Below the pieces are notes generated by a model. That model worked only from the letters and a program-made list of their open reading frames with translations. It did not search any database and was not told where the DNA came from. The position numbers were made by a program, and so were the translations under genes. From positions 1-64,000 of the forward strand of contig VAZV01000150.1 in assembly GCA_005884765.1 (NCBI GenBank): a DNA stretch of 64,000 nucleotides, written 5' to 3'. Below, in pieces: positions 38,574-47,178 of the stretch. Position 1 is the first letter of the stretch. Each line of letters begins with the position of its first letter. The DNA comes from Alphaproteobacteria bacterium (lineage in GTDB: Bacteria; Pseudomonadota; Alphaproteobacteria; Rhizobiales; Xanthobacteraceae).

Positions 38574-39362
38574 TCATTGCGCTGGATCGGCCTGCTCAGT
38601 GCGGTCGCCTTCGAAGGTCACCCACGCCACAAGCACGATGATCACGGTCAGGAACGCAAGGCTGGTATGGATCGTGCCGAGCCCCACGCCCCCATAGTTG
38701 CGGGATTGCGACAAGAGGTCACCGAGCGAGGCGCCGAGCGGCCGCGTGAGGATATAGGCCAGCCAGAAGGTGAGGACCGGATTGACGGCGAGTGAGTAGA
38801 AGATCGCAATCGCCGCAATCATCACGCCGAACACGATGACACCGAGCTGGAAGCCGAGGCCGAGCGCCTCCGTTGCCAGGTCGCCCGCCGCCGTGCCCAG
38901 TGCGAAGGTGAAGAGAATGGCCGCCCAGTAAAACAGCTCGCGTCGCGTGGTGACGATGGTGCGGATCGAAAGGGTCCGTTCGACGCCGTACCAGATCGCG
39001 AAAGTCGCGGCGAGCGCGCACGCGAACACGACCGTGCTGACGTAGAGGCTCATCTCGAGCTTGTCGGTCAAGAGATCGGTGATCTCTGTGCCGACGATGC
39101 TGACCAGAACCACCGTCAGCCAGTAGATCCAGGGAACGTAGCGGCGCGCGCGCAGCTGCAGCATCAGCGCCACGGTCAGCAGAGAGGCCATGCACGCCGC
39201 GGTCACGTTGGCGCCGAGACCGACATGCACGGCGAGATAGTCGGCGCCGGTTTCGCCGACCGTCGTCGAGAGGATCTTGATGGTCCAGAAGATTAGCGTG
39301 ACCTCCGGCACCTTGTTCAGTATCGGCGACACGCGCAGATCCCAGGTCGTGGACACGTGCAT
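38574..39362 (-). CDS. COG4705-like polytopic membrane protein (paralogue)
   Basis: 262 aa from ATG 39362. Same length and design as the protein at 36668-37456: [20 protein letters not shown] at the N-terminus and four repeat cores ([40 protein letters not shown]). Its first repeat keeps the acidic pair E...D. It is transcribed away from the response-regulator gene and has a direct-repeat site CCTAAG-N6-CTAAGTCGG just upstream, so it is a probable target of that regulator. Confidence 0.8.
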   Translation of the reverse strand: MHVSTTWDLRVSPILNKVPEVTLIFWTIKILSTTVGETGADYLAVHVGLGANVTAACMASLLTVALMLQLRARRYVPWIYWLTVVLVSIVGTEITDLLTDKLEMSLYVSTVVFACALAATFAIWYGVERTLSIRTIVTTRRELFYWAAILFTFALGTAAGDLATEALGLGFQLGVIVFGVMIAAIAIFYSLAVNPVLTFWLAYILTRPLGASLGDLLSQSRNYGGVGLGTIHTSLAFLTVIIVLVAWVTFEGDRTEQADPAQ

Positions 39363-39407
39363 CTCCCTAAATCGAATGGCCACCAGACGATGCCGGATCA
39401 TGGCTAT

Positions 39408-39429
39408 GCCGACTTAGGCACCGCTTAGG
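39408..39429 (-). promoter_or_regulatory. Candidate response-regulator site (COG4705 side)
   Basis: Read on the minus strand: CCTAAGCGGTGCCTAAGTCG, then GC. Two CTAAG half-sites start 11 bp apart, one helical turn, the spacing used by OmpR/PhoB-family regulators. It lies 45 bp before the COG4705-like start. Confidence 0.6.
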
Positions 39430-39463
39430 ACGAATTTCTTTTTTGGAGGCGGAATGACGGTCC

Positions 39464-39503
39464 AGGGCGCGATGGTGATCGAGTTAAACCACCATCGCGC
39501 CCT
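39464..39503. repeat. Perfect 14 bp inverted repeat
   Basis: AGGGCGCGATGGTG (39464-39477) and its exact complement (39490-39503) with a 12-nt loop, between the divergent COG4705 and response-regulator genes. The right arm touches the second regulator site. No T run follows on either strand, so it is more likely an operator or an RNA structure than a terminator. Confidence 0.7.
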
Positions 39504-39522
39504 AAGTCTGCGCTAAGTCGGG
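39501..39522 (+). promoter_or_regulatory. Candidate response-regulator site (own operon side)
   Basis: CCTAAGTCTGCGCTAAGTCG, then GG: the CTAAG half-sites again start 11 bp apart, and 15 of 22 positions match the site at 39408-39429 in opposite orientation. Lies 50 bp before the response-regulator start; autoregulation inferred. Confidence 0.6.
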
Positions 39523-39572
39523 AGGGAAACAACGAGGCCGGCCCACCTCCGTCATCTCGAAGGAAAACGAGA

Positions 39573-40235
39573 ATGCGCGTTCTGCTGATCGAGGACGACA
39601 GGATGATCGGCGCGGCTGTCGAGCAGGCGCTCAAAGATGCGGCCTATGCGGTCGATTGGGTGACGGATGGCGCGACCGCGATCCATGCAGCCGAAAACGA
39701 AGCCTACGAGCTGGCGCTGCTCGATCTCGGCCTGCCGACGACCGATGGCCGGGACGTGCTGCGGCACCTGCGCGCGCTTGGCCGCCGGCTTCCCGTCATC
39801 ATCGTGACCGCGAGGGATGGCGTCGACGACCGGATCGATGGGCTCGATCTCGGCGCCGACGATTACCTGGTCAAGCCCTTCGAAGTTCGCGAACTGCTGG
39901 CACGGATGCGCGCTGTGCTGCGCCGCGAGGGCTCTGGAGCGTCGGCGCTGCTGACCAATGGAAAGCTCCGCCTCGATCCGGCAACCCGGGAAGCCTCGCA
40001 CCTCGGCCAGACAGCGCAGCTTACGGCGCGCGAGTTCGCCCTGCTGCAGGCGCTCTTGACGCGGCCGGGCACCATCCTGTCGCGCAGCGAGCTCGAACGG
40101 CAGATTTATGGCTGGAATGAGGAGGTCGAGAGCAACGCGATCGAGTTTCTGATCCACACCATCCGCAAGAAACTCGGAGCCACCGCGATTCGCAACGTGC
40201 GCGGGGTCGGGTGGATGGTGGACCGTCCGTCATGA
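39573..40235 (+). CDS. OmpR-family response regulator (QseB/PmrA-like)
   Basis: 220 aa. Receiver domain with acidic pocket (IEDD), phosphoacceptor Asp51 in LLDLGLP, Thr in VTARDG and Lys101 in LVKPF; C-terminal winged-helix domain ending GVGWMV. AAGGAAAA precedes the ATG. The sensor kinase gene follows with a four-base overlap. Closest in style to QseB, PmrA or TctD. Two likely binding sites lie in the divergent promoter region. Confidence 0.93.
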   Translation: MRVLLIEDDRMIGAAVEQALKDAAYAVDWVTDGATAIHAAENEAYELALLDLGLPTTDGRDVLRHLRALGRRLPVIIVTARDGVDDRIDGLDLGADDYLVKPFEVRELLARMRAVLRREGSGASALLTNGKLRLDPATREASHLGQTAQLTAREFALLQALLTRPGTILSRSELERQIYGWNEEVESNAIEFLIHTIRKKLGATAIRNVRGVGWMVDRPS

Positions 40236-41575
40236 TAAGGTCGCTGCGCGGACGTCTCTTCATCGGGCTGACCGCAATCATCATATTGACCGGCGCGATC
40301 GGCGGCATGTTCGCCTTTAACTGGGCGTTCGACGAGGCCATCGAGATGCAGGACTCCATCCTGACTCAGATTGCGAGCCTCGCGCAAAATAGCGGTTTCA
40401 GCGGCGGCCAACCCCTTCCGGGCGTCGAGGAGGACGCCGAGGTATGGATCATGGAATTGGGGAAGGCGCCGCATGGCTCAGCCGACGACCGCCAACTCTG
40501 GAGCCATCAGGACGGCCTGCATGTCGCAGCCCGCGCCGGCCAGCCGATCCGGGTGCTAGTGCGGACGCGCGCGGACGGAAGCCGGTTTGCCGTGGCACAA
40601 CCGACCGCCGTTCGCGACGAGACGGCCCGCGACATGGCGCTGCGCACGCTCGTTCCGATCGCCGCGCTGATTCCCTGCCTGATGCTGGTCACGGCCCTCC
40701 TGATTGCGCAGTCGCTGCGCCCAATGGTCCGGCTGGCCAGCGATCTCGACGCTAGGCGCGCCGACGACATGAGCCCATTGCCGCTGAAGGGCATGCCGAG
40801 CGAGCTGCATCCATTCATCGCCTCTATCAATGGACTTATTGCGCGAATGCGGTTGATGATGGATCAGCAGCGGCGCTTCATCGCCGATGCCACCCACGAG
40901 CTGCGCACACCGATTGCCGCGCTCAGCCTGCAGGCCGAAAACCTCGACCCGGTTGACCTCCCCGCGGCGGCGCGGGATCGCCTCGCAGCGCTCAAGCAAG
41001 GCATGCAACGCACTAAGCACCTGCTCGAGCAATTGCTGGCGCTGGCAAGGCAAGAGGCCCATCCGCTCGGTCGGGGGGAAATGCCGCAGGTTTCGCTGGA
41101 TCACGTGGCAAAGGAGGTTGTGGCCGATCTCTTGCCGCAGGCGCTCAACCGTAACATCGATCTCGGTTTCGAGCTGGTCGAACCGCTTGCCGTGCCCAGC
41201 GAGCCGGTCATGCTTGCGGCGATGATCCGCAATTTGCTCGACAACGCGCTCCGCTACACGCCTGAAGGCGGAAACGTGGACATCGGCGTTTACCGGCAGG
41301 ACGGCGCGGCGATTCTGCAGATCGAGGACAGCGGACCTGGCATCGAATCGAGCGATATGGATCGAATTTTTGAACCGTTTTTTCGCGGGGCTCGCGAAGA
41401 GGCAGAAGGCACCGGCCTTGGCATGTCGATCGTGAAGCGCGTCGTCGATGAGCTGGGAGGCTCCATCGCGCTGGAGAACATCATGGGCGTCGGCAGGTCG
41501 GGACTTCGCGTCATAGTTCGGCTGCCGATTGCGGCTGATCCCGACTTGTCGGCAAACAAGCCCACAGCCATCTAG
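40232..41575 (+). CDS. Sensor histidine kinase (QseC-like)
   Basis: 447 aa from ATG 40232 (ATGA overlap). Two membrane helices (LFIGLTAIIILTGAIGGMFAF and LRTLVPIAALIPCLMLVTAL) enclose a periplasmic sensor of about 110 residues. H-box with His222 (ATHELRTP), N-box (NLLDNALRYTPEGG), G-boxes (EDSGPGIE, GTGLGMSIV). It phosphorylates the preceding response regulator. The stimulus is not known; the PepSY and membrane-protein neighbours hint at an envelope signal. Confidence 0.93.
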   Translation: MIRSLRGRLFIGLTAIIILTGAIGGMFAFNWAFDEAIEMQDSILTQIASLAQNSGFSGGQPLPGVEEDAEVWIMELGKAPHGSADDRQLWSHQDGLHVAARAGQPIRVLVRTRADGSRFAVAQPTAVRDETARDMALRTLVPIAALIPCLMLVTALLIAQSLRPMVRLASDLDARRADDMSPLPLKGMPSELHPFIASINGLIARMRLMMDQQRRFIADATHELRTPIAALSLQAENLDPVDLPAAARDRLAALKQGMQRTKHLLEQLLALARQEAHPLGRGEMPQVSLDHVAKEVVADLLPQALNRNIDLGFELVEPLAVPSEPVMLAAMIRNLLDNALRYTPEGGNVDIGVYRQDGAAILQIEDSGPGIESSDMDRIFEPFFRGAREEAEGTGLGMSIVKRVVDELGGSIALENIMGVGRSGLRVIVRLPIAADPDLSANKPTAI

Positions 41576-41700
41576 CCTTCTCCGCAGGAGACAGAATTGA
41601 TAGGGCGCGTGACTTCGCTTGTTTCGTGTCGCCGCACTGCCGTATTGCGTGATTCCTAAGCTGCGAAAATAATGATCCCATCCCTCAACCGCCAGATATG

Positions 41701-42651
41701 TTAAGGTGACCGCAAGCCACGGCTGGTGTGGCTGACGACATCGCGCAGCCACGCATGGGCGGGCTGATTGTCGAGCCGCCGTAGCCAAATCATGGCAGCT
41801 TCGATCGGCCTCGGCGAACGCGACAGTCGACGGAAAACGAGTTCGTGTGACCTTGTCATGTTCTTGGCGACGTTCAGCGGAAGCACCGATACGAGATCTG
41901 ATGTCGCCAGAATCTGCGCCGCCGACAAGAATGGGGCACGCATCGCGGGCTTTGTGCTGGACTTTGATTTTGCGGGGCCGGTCTCGAGAAAATCGGTTCC
42001 GAATTGAGCGGACGAGATTTCCAACAGGGGCAGCTCTGCCAGCTTCTCCGTCGAGAATTCCCGCGCTTTCGCTGCCGGATGACCCTTGCGGTGGACGACG
42101 ACGAATTGATCCTGCAATAGCCGCCTGACAGCAAATCGCTCGCCTGGGATGCCGGGCGGACCGATCGCCAAATGCAGTTCACTTCGGTCGAGCAGTTCGG
42201 GAAGGTTCAACGTGCCGCTCGGCCGAAATTCCAGCGTCACGGCAGGAGCAATCTTCGCGACATGTGCTGCTATCGGCGCGACTAGAACGATCGCCGCATA
42301 GTTGTCGACGGCAATGCGGAAGGTTGTTGTCGTCTTTGACGGATCGAATTGATCCGGTTCCAGCGACTGTTGCAGCCCGTCAAGCGCAATCCTGATCGGC
42401 GTGGCAAGCAACTCGGCCCGCGGCGTCGGCATCATCCCGTTTGGACTGCGCACGAACAATTCGTCTTTCAACATGTGACGCAATCTCGTCAACGCATGGC
42501 TCATGGCAGGCTGACTGAGGCCCAGTCGCTCTCCCGCTCGCGTAACCGATCGGTCCCGCATGATGGCGTCGAACACCACCAGCAGGTTGAGGTCCATCGC
42601 GCCTAGTTTGGGGGCCGTCCTATTCAAGCGACCGGAACTCCACGCCATCAT
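41701..42651 (-). CDS. LysR-family regulator
   Basis: 316 aa as written; a start at 42597 (MDLNLLVVFDAIM) is equally likely since no clear ribosome site marks either. Typical LysR winged helix (AGERLGLSQPAMSHALTRL) and effector domain with FRPSGTLNLPELLDRSELHL, of the NodD/LinR-like subgroup. Divergent from the RND pump operon and its probable regulator. Confidence 0.9.
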   Translation of the reverse strand: MMAWSSGRLNRTAPKLGAMDLNLLVVFDAIMRDRSVTRAGERLGLSQPAMSHALTRLRHMLKDELFVRSPNGMMPTPRAELLATPIRIALDGLQQSLEPDQFDPSKTTTTFRIAVDNYAAIVLVAPIAAHVAKIAPAVTLEFRPSGTLNLPELLDRSELHLAIGPPGIPGERFAVRRLLQDQFVVVHRKGHPAAKAREFSTEKLAELPLLEISSAQFGTDFLETGPAKSKSSTKPAMRAPFLSAAQILATSDLVSVLPLNVAKNMTRSHELVFRRLSRSPRPIEAAMIWLRRLDNQPAHAWLRDVVSHTSRGLRSP

Positions 42652-42673
42652 TCAAATCGAGCATGTATGAATG
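42649..42673. promoter_or_regulatory. Candidate LysR operator before the RND operon
   Basis: Perfect inverted repeat CATTCA-N13-TGAATG spanning the divergent start region, with the ATTCA...TGAAT skeleton expected of LysR binding sites. It overlaps the first codon of the longer LysR form, favouring the shorter start at 42597. Confidence 0.6.
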
Positions 42674-42796
42674 AAGAGAATGCATTTTCCGAATGCGAAA
42701 CTCAACCCTAGATTCCAGCTTGCCGCCTGCAGCAGCGCGCATTCACCGGGTGCCCGAACGGCGAACGGTCTCAGAAAGTTCGAATGAAACCGCGCG

Positions 42797-42812
42797 CTAA
42801 GTCGATTCTAAC
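42797..42812 (+). promoter_or_regulatory. Possible response-regulator site before the RND operon
   Basis: CTAAGTCGATT-CTAAC: two half-sites 11 bp apart and the CTAAGTCG core of the two-component sites at 39.4-39.5 kb; a further CTAAG is at 42822. Could place the pump under the QseBC-type system. Weaker than the two sites upstream. Confidence 0.4.
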
Positions 42813-42861
42813 GATCGACGACTAAGGCGACGAGAGCATCGTTCCGCGTGGGAGAAACGTT

Positions 42862-45800
42862 ATGATTGGAATCGTTCGGCTTGCCCTGCGACGACCATAC
42901 ACGTTCATCGTTATGGCTCTGCTGATCCTGATCTTCGGCATTGCTTCCGCCCTGCGGACGCCAACCGACATCTTCCCGAATATCAACATCCCCGTCATCA
43001 GCGTGGTTTTCACCTTCACCGGCCTGCCGGCCGACGACATGGCCGGCCGCGTGGTGACGTTCTACGAGCGTTCGTTGCCCAACAGCGTCAACGACATCGA
43101 GCATATCGAATCCCAATCGATCGCCAATTACGGGATCATCAAGATCTTCTTTCAGCCGACCGTGAACATCAACGCCGCGCTGGCGCAGGTTAACGGCATG
43201 TCACAAACCGTGCTGAAGCAGATGCCGCCGAGCATTACCCCGCCATTGATCCTGAGCTTCAACGCCTCGAGCGTTCCGATCCTGCAGCTTGCGCTTTCAA
43301 GTAACAAGCTGTCCGAAACCCAGATCTTCGATGACGCGCTGAACTTCATCCGCCCGGCCTTGGCGCCGGTGCCGGGTGCCGCGCTGCCGCTTCCGTTCGG
43401 CGGCAAGGTGCGGCAGGTCCAGGCCGATCTCAATCAGCAGGCTTTGCATCAATACGGGATTTCGGCGAACGACGTTATCAACGCGCTCTCGCTGCAAAAC
43501 CTGATCACCCCGGTCGGAACACAAAAGATCGGCACCTACGAATATACCGTCAACCTGAACGACTCGCCGAAAGCGGTCAAAGCCTTCAACGATCTCCCGG
43601 TCAAGACCGTCAATGGCACCGTCATCTATATGCGCGACGTCGCCTATGTGCATGACGGCAGTCCGCCGCAGACCAATGCCGTTCACGTCAACGGCACCAG
43701 CGCCGTGCTGCTGACCATCGTGAGAGCCGGCGCAAGCTCGACGCTCGACATTATCAATGGCGTCAAGAGCCTGTTGCCGTCGGTCGCGCAGACGCTTCCA
43801 AGCAGCCTGAAGCTGACCGCGGTCGGCGATCAATCGGTCTACGTGACCGACGCAGTGTCCAGCGTCGTCAGGGAAGGCGTGATCGCGGCGGCGCTAACCG
43901 GGGTGATGATCCTGCTGTTCCTTGGAAGCTGGCGCTCGACCCTGATCATCACGCTGTCGATCCCGCTGGCGATCCTGGCGGCGCTGACCGGCCTCTCGCT
44001 GCTAGGTGAGACCATCAATGTCATGACGCTCGGTGGCCTCGCCCTCGCGGTCGGAATTCTGGTCGACGACGCCACTGTCACCATCGAGAACATCAACTGG
44101 CATCTTGAGCAGGGCAAGGAGATCGAACCGGCGATCCTGGACGGTGCACGGCAAATTGTCGTGCCGGCGACCGTATCGCTGCTGTGTATCTGCATCGCTT
44201 TCGTGCCGATGTTCGGGCTGGGCGGCGTCGCCGGTTATCTGTTTCGGCCGCTGGCCGAAGCGGTGATGCTTGCGCTGGCGGCGTCCTATGTGCTGTCGCG
44301 TACCCTAGTGCCGACGCTGGCAAACTATCTGCTGCGCCATCAGCACGTACATCATTCGTCTGATGGCGTCCCGGCGACGGCGAGCCGCAATCCGCTCGCG
44401 CGTTTCCAGCGTGGCTTCGAGCGACAGTTCGAAAACCTGCGCAGGGGCTATTTGGGCCTGCTGCAGCTCGCGCTGCGAAACCGGATCAAGCTGATCGCAG
44501 GATTCTTGTGCTTCAGCCTCGCATCTTTTGCCCTTGCGCCCTCGCTCGGCCAGGACTTTTTCCCGGCCGTGGACGGCGGCCAGATCAAGCTGCATATTCG
44601 CGCGCCCACGGGCACGCGGATCGAAGAGACGACCAGTCTGACCGACCGGATCGGTACCGCGATCCACGGCATCATTCCGGCCAACGAGCTCGACGGCATT
44701 GTAAGCAATATCGGGCTCACCGTCAGTGGCATCAACATGGCCTACAACAACTCCGGCACCATCGGCGTCGGCGACGCTGATATCCTGATCAGCCTCAAGC
44801 CAAAACATGCGCCGACCGACAACTACATCACGACGATGCGGGAGAAGCTGCCGCAGCAGTTTCCCGGCACGACCTTCGCGTTTCTCCCCGCTGATATCGT
44901 CAGCCAGGTCCTGAATTTCGGCGTGCCCGCGCCGATCGACCTGCAGGTTGCCGGCAGGGATCTTGCGGCAGACCGGAAATATGCCAATGCGCTGCTCGCG
45001 AAGGTCAGGGAGATCCCGGGGATCGCCGACGCGCGAATTCAGCAGGCGTTTCAGCAGCCGACCCTCGACGTCAACATCGATCGCTCGCTCACCTCGCTTG
45101 CGGGCCTCACCGAAAAGGATGTCGCCACTGCCATGCAGACGACATTGTCGGGAAGCTCGCAGTCCGCCCCGACCTATTGGCTCGATCCGACCAACGGCGT
45201 TTCGTACGCCGTCTCGGTCCAGACCCCGCAGCGCGACATCAACACCATGACCGGTTTGAAAAACATTCCGGTGAGCTCGACTTCCGCCAATACCCAGCTT
45301 CTCGGCGGCCTGGCGAACGTCCAGCGGACCAACAGCAACGCCGTCGTGTCCCACTACAATGTCACGCCGGTGATCGACGTCTATGCGACGCCGCAGGGGC
45401 GCGATCTCGGTGCGCTCGCCTCCGACATCCAGAAGGTAATCCACGACACGGCAAAAGATCTCCCCAAGGGCGCGAGCGTGGCACTGCGCGGCCAGGTCAG
45501 CACGATGACAAGCGCCTATCGGCAGCTCTATGTCGGCCTCGCGGCGGCGATCGTGCTGATCTACCTGCTAATCGTCGTCAACTTCCAATCCTGGGCCGAC
45601 CCCTTCGTCATCGTCATGGCGCTGCCGACCGCGCTGGCCGGCATCGTCTGGATGCTGTTCGCGACCGGGACGACACTTTCCGTTCCGGCGCTCACCGGCG
45701 CCATCATGTGCATGGGGGTCGCGACCGCCAACAGCATTTTGGTGATCAGCTTTGCCCGCGAACGGATGGCAGCCGGGCTGGACGCTACCGCGGCGGCATT

Positions 45801-46041
45801 CGAGGCAGGTCGGTCGCGGTTTCGCCCGGTGCTGATGACGGCGCTTGCGATGGTCATCGGCATGCTGCCGATGGCGATCGAGCCTGGACAGAACACACCG
45901 CTGGGACGCGCCGTGATCGGCGGACTGATTTTCGCCACCTGCGCCACCCTGGTTTTGGTGCCTGCCATCTTCAGCCTGGTGCACGGCCAGCAACGTGACA
46001 TCGCAGATCAGGCAGGCGCTACAGCTGCCTCGTCGCATTAA
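42862..46041 (+). CDS. RND-family efflux permease
   Basis: 1059 aa with the AcrB/MdtC topology: helix 1 near the N-terminus, large periplasmic loop, six helices, second loop, five helices. The proton-relay aspartates are Asp402-Asp403 in ILVDDATVTIENI. Exports drugs, solvents or lipids driven by protons. Unusually it precedes its membrane fusion protein, and no outer-membrane channel gene follows; instead an OpgC-like gene and two small membrane proteins continue the operon. Confidence 0.93.
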   Translation: MIGIVRLALRRPYTFIVMALLILIFGIASALRTPTDIFPNINIPVISVVFTFTGLPADDMAGRVVTFYERSLPNSVNDIEHIESQSIANYGIIKIFFQPTVNINAALAQVNGMSQTVLKQMPPSITPPLILSFNASSVPILQLALSSNKLSETQIFDDALNFIRPALAPVPGAALPLPFGGKVRQVQADLNQQALHQYGISANDVINALSLQNLITPVGTQKIGTYEYTVNLNDSPKAVKAFNDLPVKTVNGTVIYMRDVAYVHDGSPPQTNAVHVNGTSAVLLTIVRAGASSTLDIINGVKSLLPSVAQTLPSSLKLTAVGDQSVYVTDAVSSVVREGVIAAALTGVMILLFLGSWRSTLIITLSIPLAILAALTGLSLLGETINVMTLGGLALAVGILVDDATVTIENINWHLEQGKEIEPAILDGARQIVVPATVSLLCICIAFVPMFGLGGVAGYLFRPLAEAVMLALAASYVLSRTLVPTLANYLLRHQHVHHSSDGVPATASRNPLARFQRGFERQFENLRRGYLGLLQLALRNRIKLIAGFLCFSLASFALAPSLGQDFFPAVDGGQIKLHIRAPTGTRIEETTSLTDRIGTAIHGIIPANELDGIVSNIGLTVSGINMAYNNSGTIGVGDADILISLKPKHAPTDNYITTMREKLPQQFPGTTFAFLPADIVSQVLNFGVPAPIDLQVAGRDLAADRKYANALLAKVREIPGIADARIQQAFQQPTLDVNIDRSLTSLAGLTEKDVATAMQTTLSGSSQSAPTYWLDPTNGVSYAVSVQTPQRDINTMTGLKNIPVSSTSANTQLLGGLANVQRTNSNAVVSHYNVTPVIDVYATPQGRDLGALASDIQKVIHDTAKDLPKGASVALRGQVSTMTSAYRQLYVGLAAAIVLIYLLIVVNFQSWADPFVIVMALPTALAGIVWMLFATGTTLSVPALTGAIMCMGVATANSILVISFARERMAAGLDATAAAFEAGRSRFRPVLMTALAMVIGMLPMAIEPGQNTPLGRAVIGGLIFATCATLVLVPAIFSLVHGQQRDIADQAGATAASSH

Positions 46042-46052
46042 GGGGATAGAAA

Positions 46053-47168
46053 ATGAGCTCGGAAGACATCAAACCTCCAAGCAAGCGGAGCCTGATAACC
46101 GCCGCCGCCGGCGCGGCTCTGCTGGCGGGCGTCGTGGTGGGCTATGGCTTCGTTGACCGCGCCCAGAGCAAGCAGGAAGTCGTGCAATGGACCAACACAC
46201 AGACCATTCCGACGGTCGCCCTCGCGCAAATCATCCCCGGCAGTTCGCATCAAACGCTGACGCTGCCCGGCAACATTCAACCCTTCAACAAGGCGGCGAT
46301 CTTCGCCCGGGTGAATGGTTACGTGAAGAGCTGGGATCACGACATCGGATCGCCCGTTAAGGCCGGACAGGCGCTGGCCACCATCGATGCGCCCGATCTT
46401 GATCAGCAGCTCAGTCAAGCGAAAGCGACGCTGGCAAGTGTCCAGCTTGCGGACCAGACCACAGCGGACGCCGTAGCAAAAGAAGCCGTCGTCGACGCCA
46501 ACGAAGCCAACGTCCGGCAGCTAGAGGCTATGCAATCGTTCAAGACGCTCGCCGCCCCCTTTGATGGCGTCGTGACTGCCCGAAACGTGGAGATCGGACA
46601 GCTGATTAGCCCGGGAGGTTCAGGTCCACCGCTGTTCGAGGTGTCAGACCTGCATCGCGTTCGCATTTTCGTGCAGGTCCCGCAATCGTTCTCGGCCGGG
46701 CTCGTTCCGGGGTTGAAAGCGACTTTCGAAATGCCGCAGTACCCCGGCGTGCAATTCGACGCGACGGTCTCTCATATCTCCAGGTCGATCAATGCAACTT
46801 CACACAGCATGCAAGTCGAGCTTCAGGCCGACAACGCAGCCGGCAAGTTTTTCGGCGGCAGTTACTGCAATGTGCACTTCGAAATTCCGGCTGACGCGAA
46901 TGTAATAACAATCCCGTCGACTGCGCTCGTGACCGGCAATCGGGGAACGCAGGTCGCGACCCTCGACAGTGAAAAGGTGGTTCTCAAGCAGGTGCAGTTG
47001 GGCCGCGACCTCGGTGACAGTGTGGAAGTCGTTTCCGGCCTGTCGCCGTCCGATCGGATCATCAATAATCCGCCAGAAACGCTCGTGGCCGGCGACACGG
47101 TTCGCGTGGCCTCCGCAACGCCAGCGGCCGCCGCTCCCCAATCATCCCCGCCAACGTCCACCCACTGA
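46053..47168 (+). CDS. RND membrane fusion protein with a short helical hairpin
   Basis: 371 aa, 11 bp after the permease gene. One N-terminal membrane helix or uncleaved signal (AAAGAALLAGVVVGYGFV), lipoyl halves (FARVNGYVKSWDHDIGSPVK and APFDGVVTARNVEIGQLIS), beta-barrel and membrane-proximal domains. Between the lipoyl halves the hairpin is short: LDQQLSQAKATLASVQ joins almost directly to AKEAVVDANEANVRQLEAMQ, lacking the turn region expected in MexA-type proteins. This should alter contact with an outer-membrane channel. Confidence 0.88.
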   Translation: MSSEDIKPPSKRSLITAAAGAALLAGVVVGYGFVDRAQSKQEVVQWTNTQTIPTVALAQIIPGSSHQTLTLPGNIQPFNKAAIFARVNGYVKSWDHDIGSPVKAGQALATIDAPDLDQQLSQAKATLASVQLADQTTADAVAKEAVVDANEANVRQLEAMQSFKTLAAPFDGVVTARNVEIGQLISPGGSGPPLFEVSDLHRVRIFVQVPQSFSAGLVPGLKATFEMPQYPGVQFDATVSHISRSINATSHSMQVELQADNAAGKFFGGSYCNVHFEIPADANVITIPSTALVTGNRGTQVATLDSEKVVLKQVQLGRDLGDSVEVVSGLSPSDRIINNPPETLVAGDTVRVASATPAAAAPQSSPPTSTH

Positions 47169-47178
47169 GGGCCGCGCC

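Noticed and set aside
44305..45444. 379-codon frame antisense to the RND permease
   Set aside because: Shadow of a GC-rich gene; no independent support.
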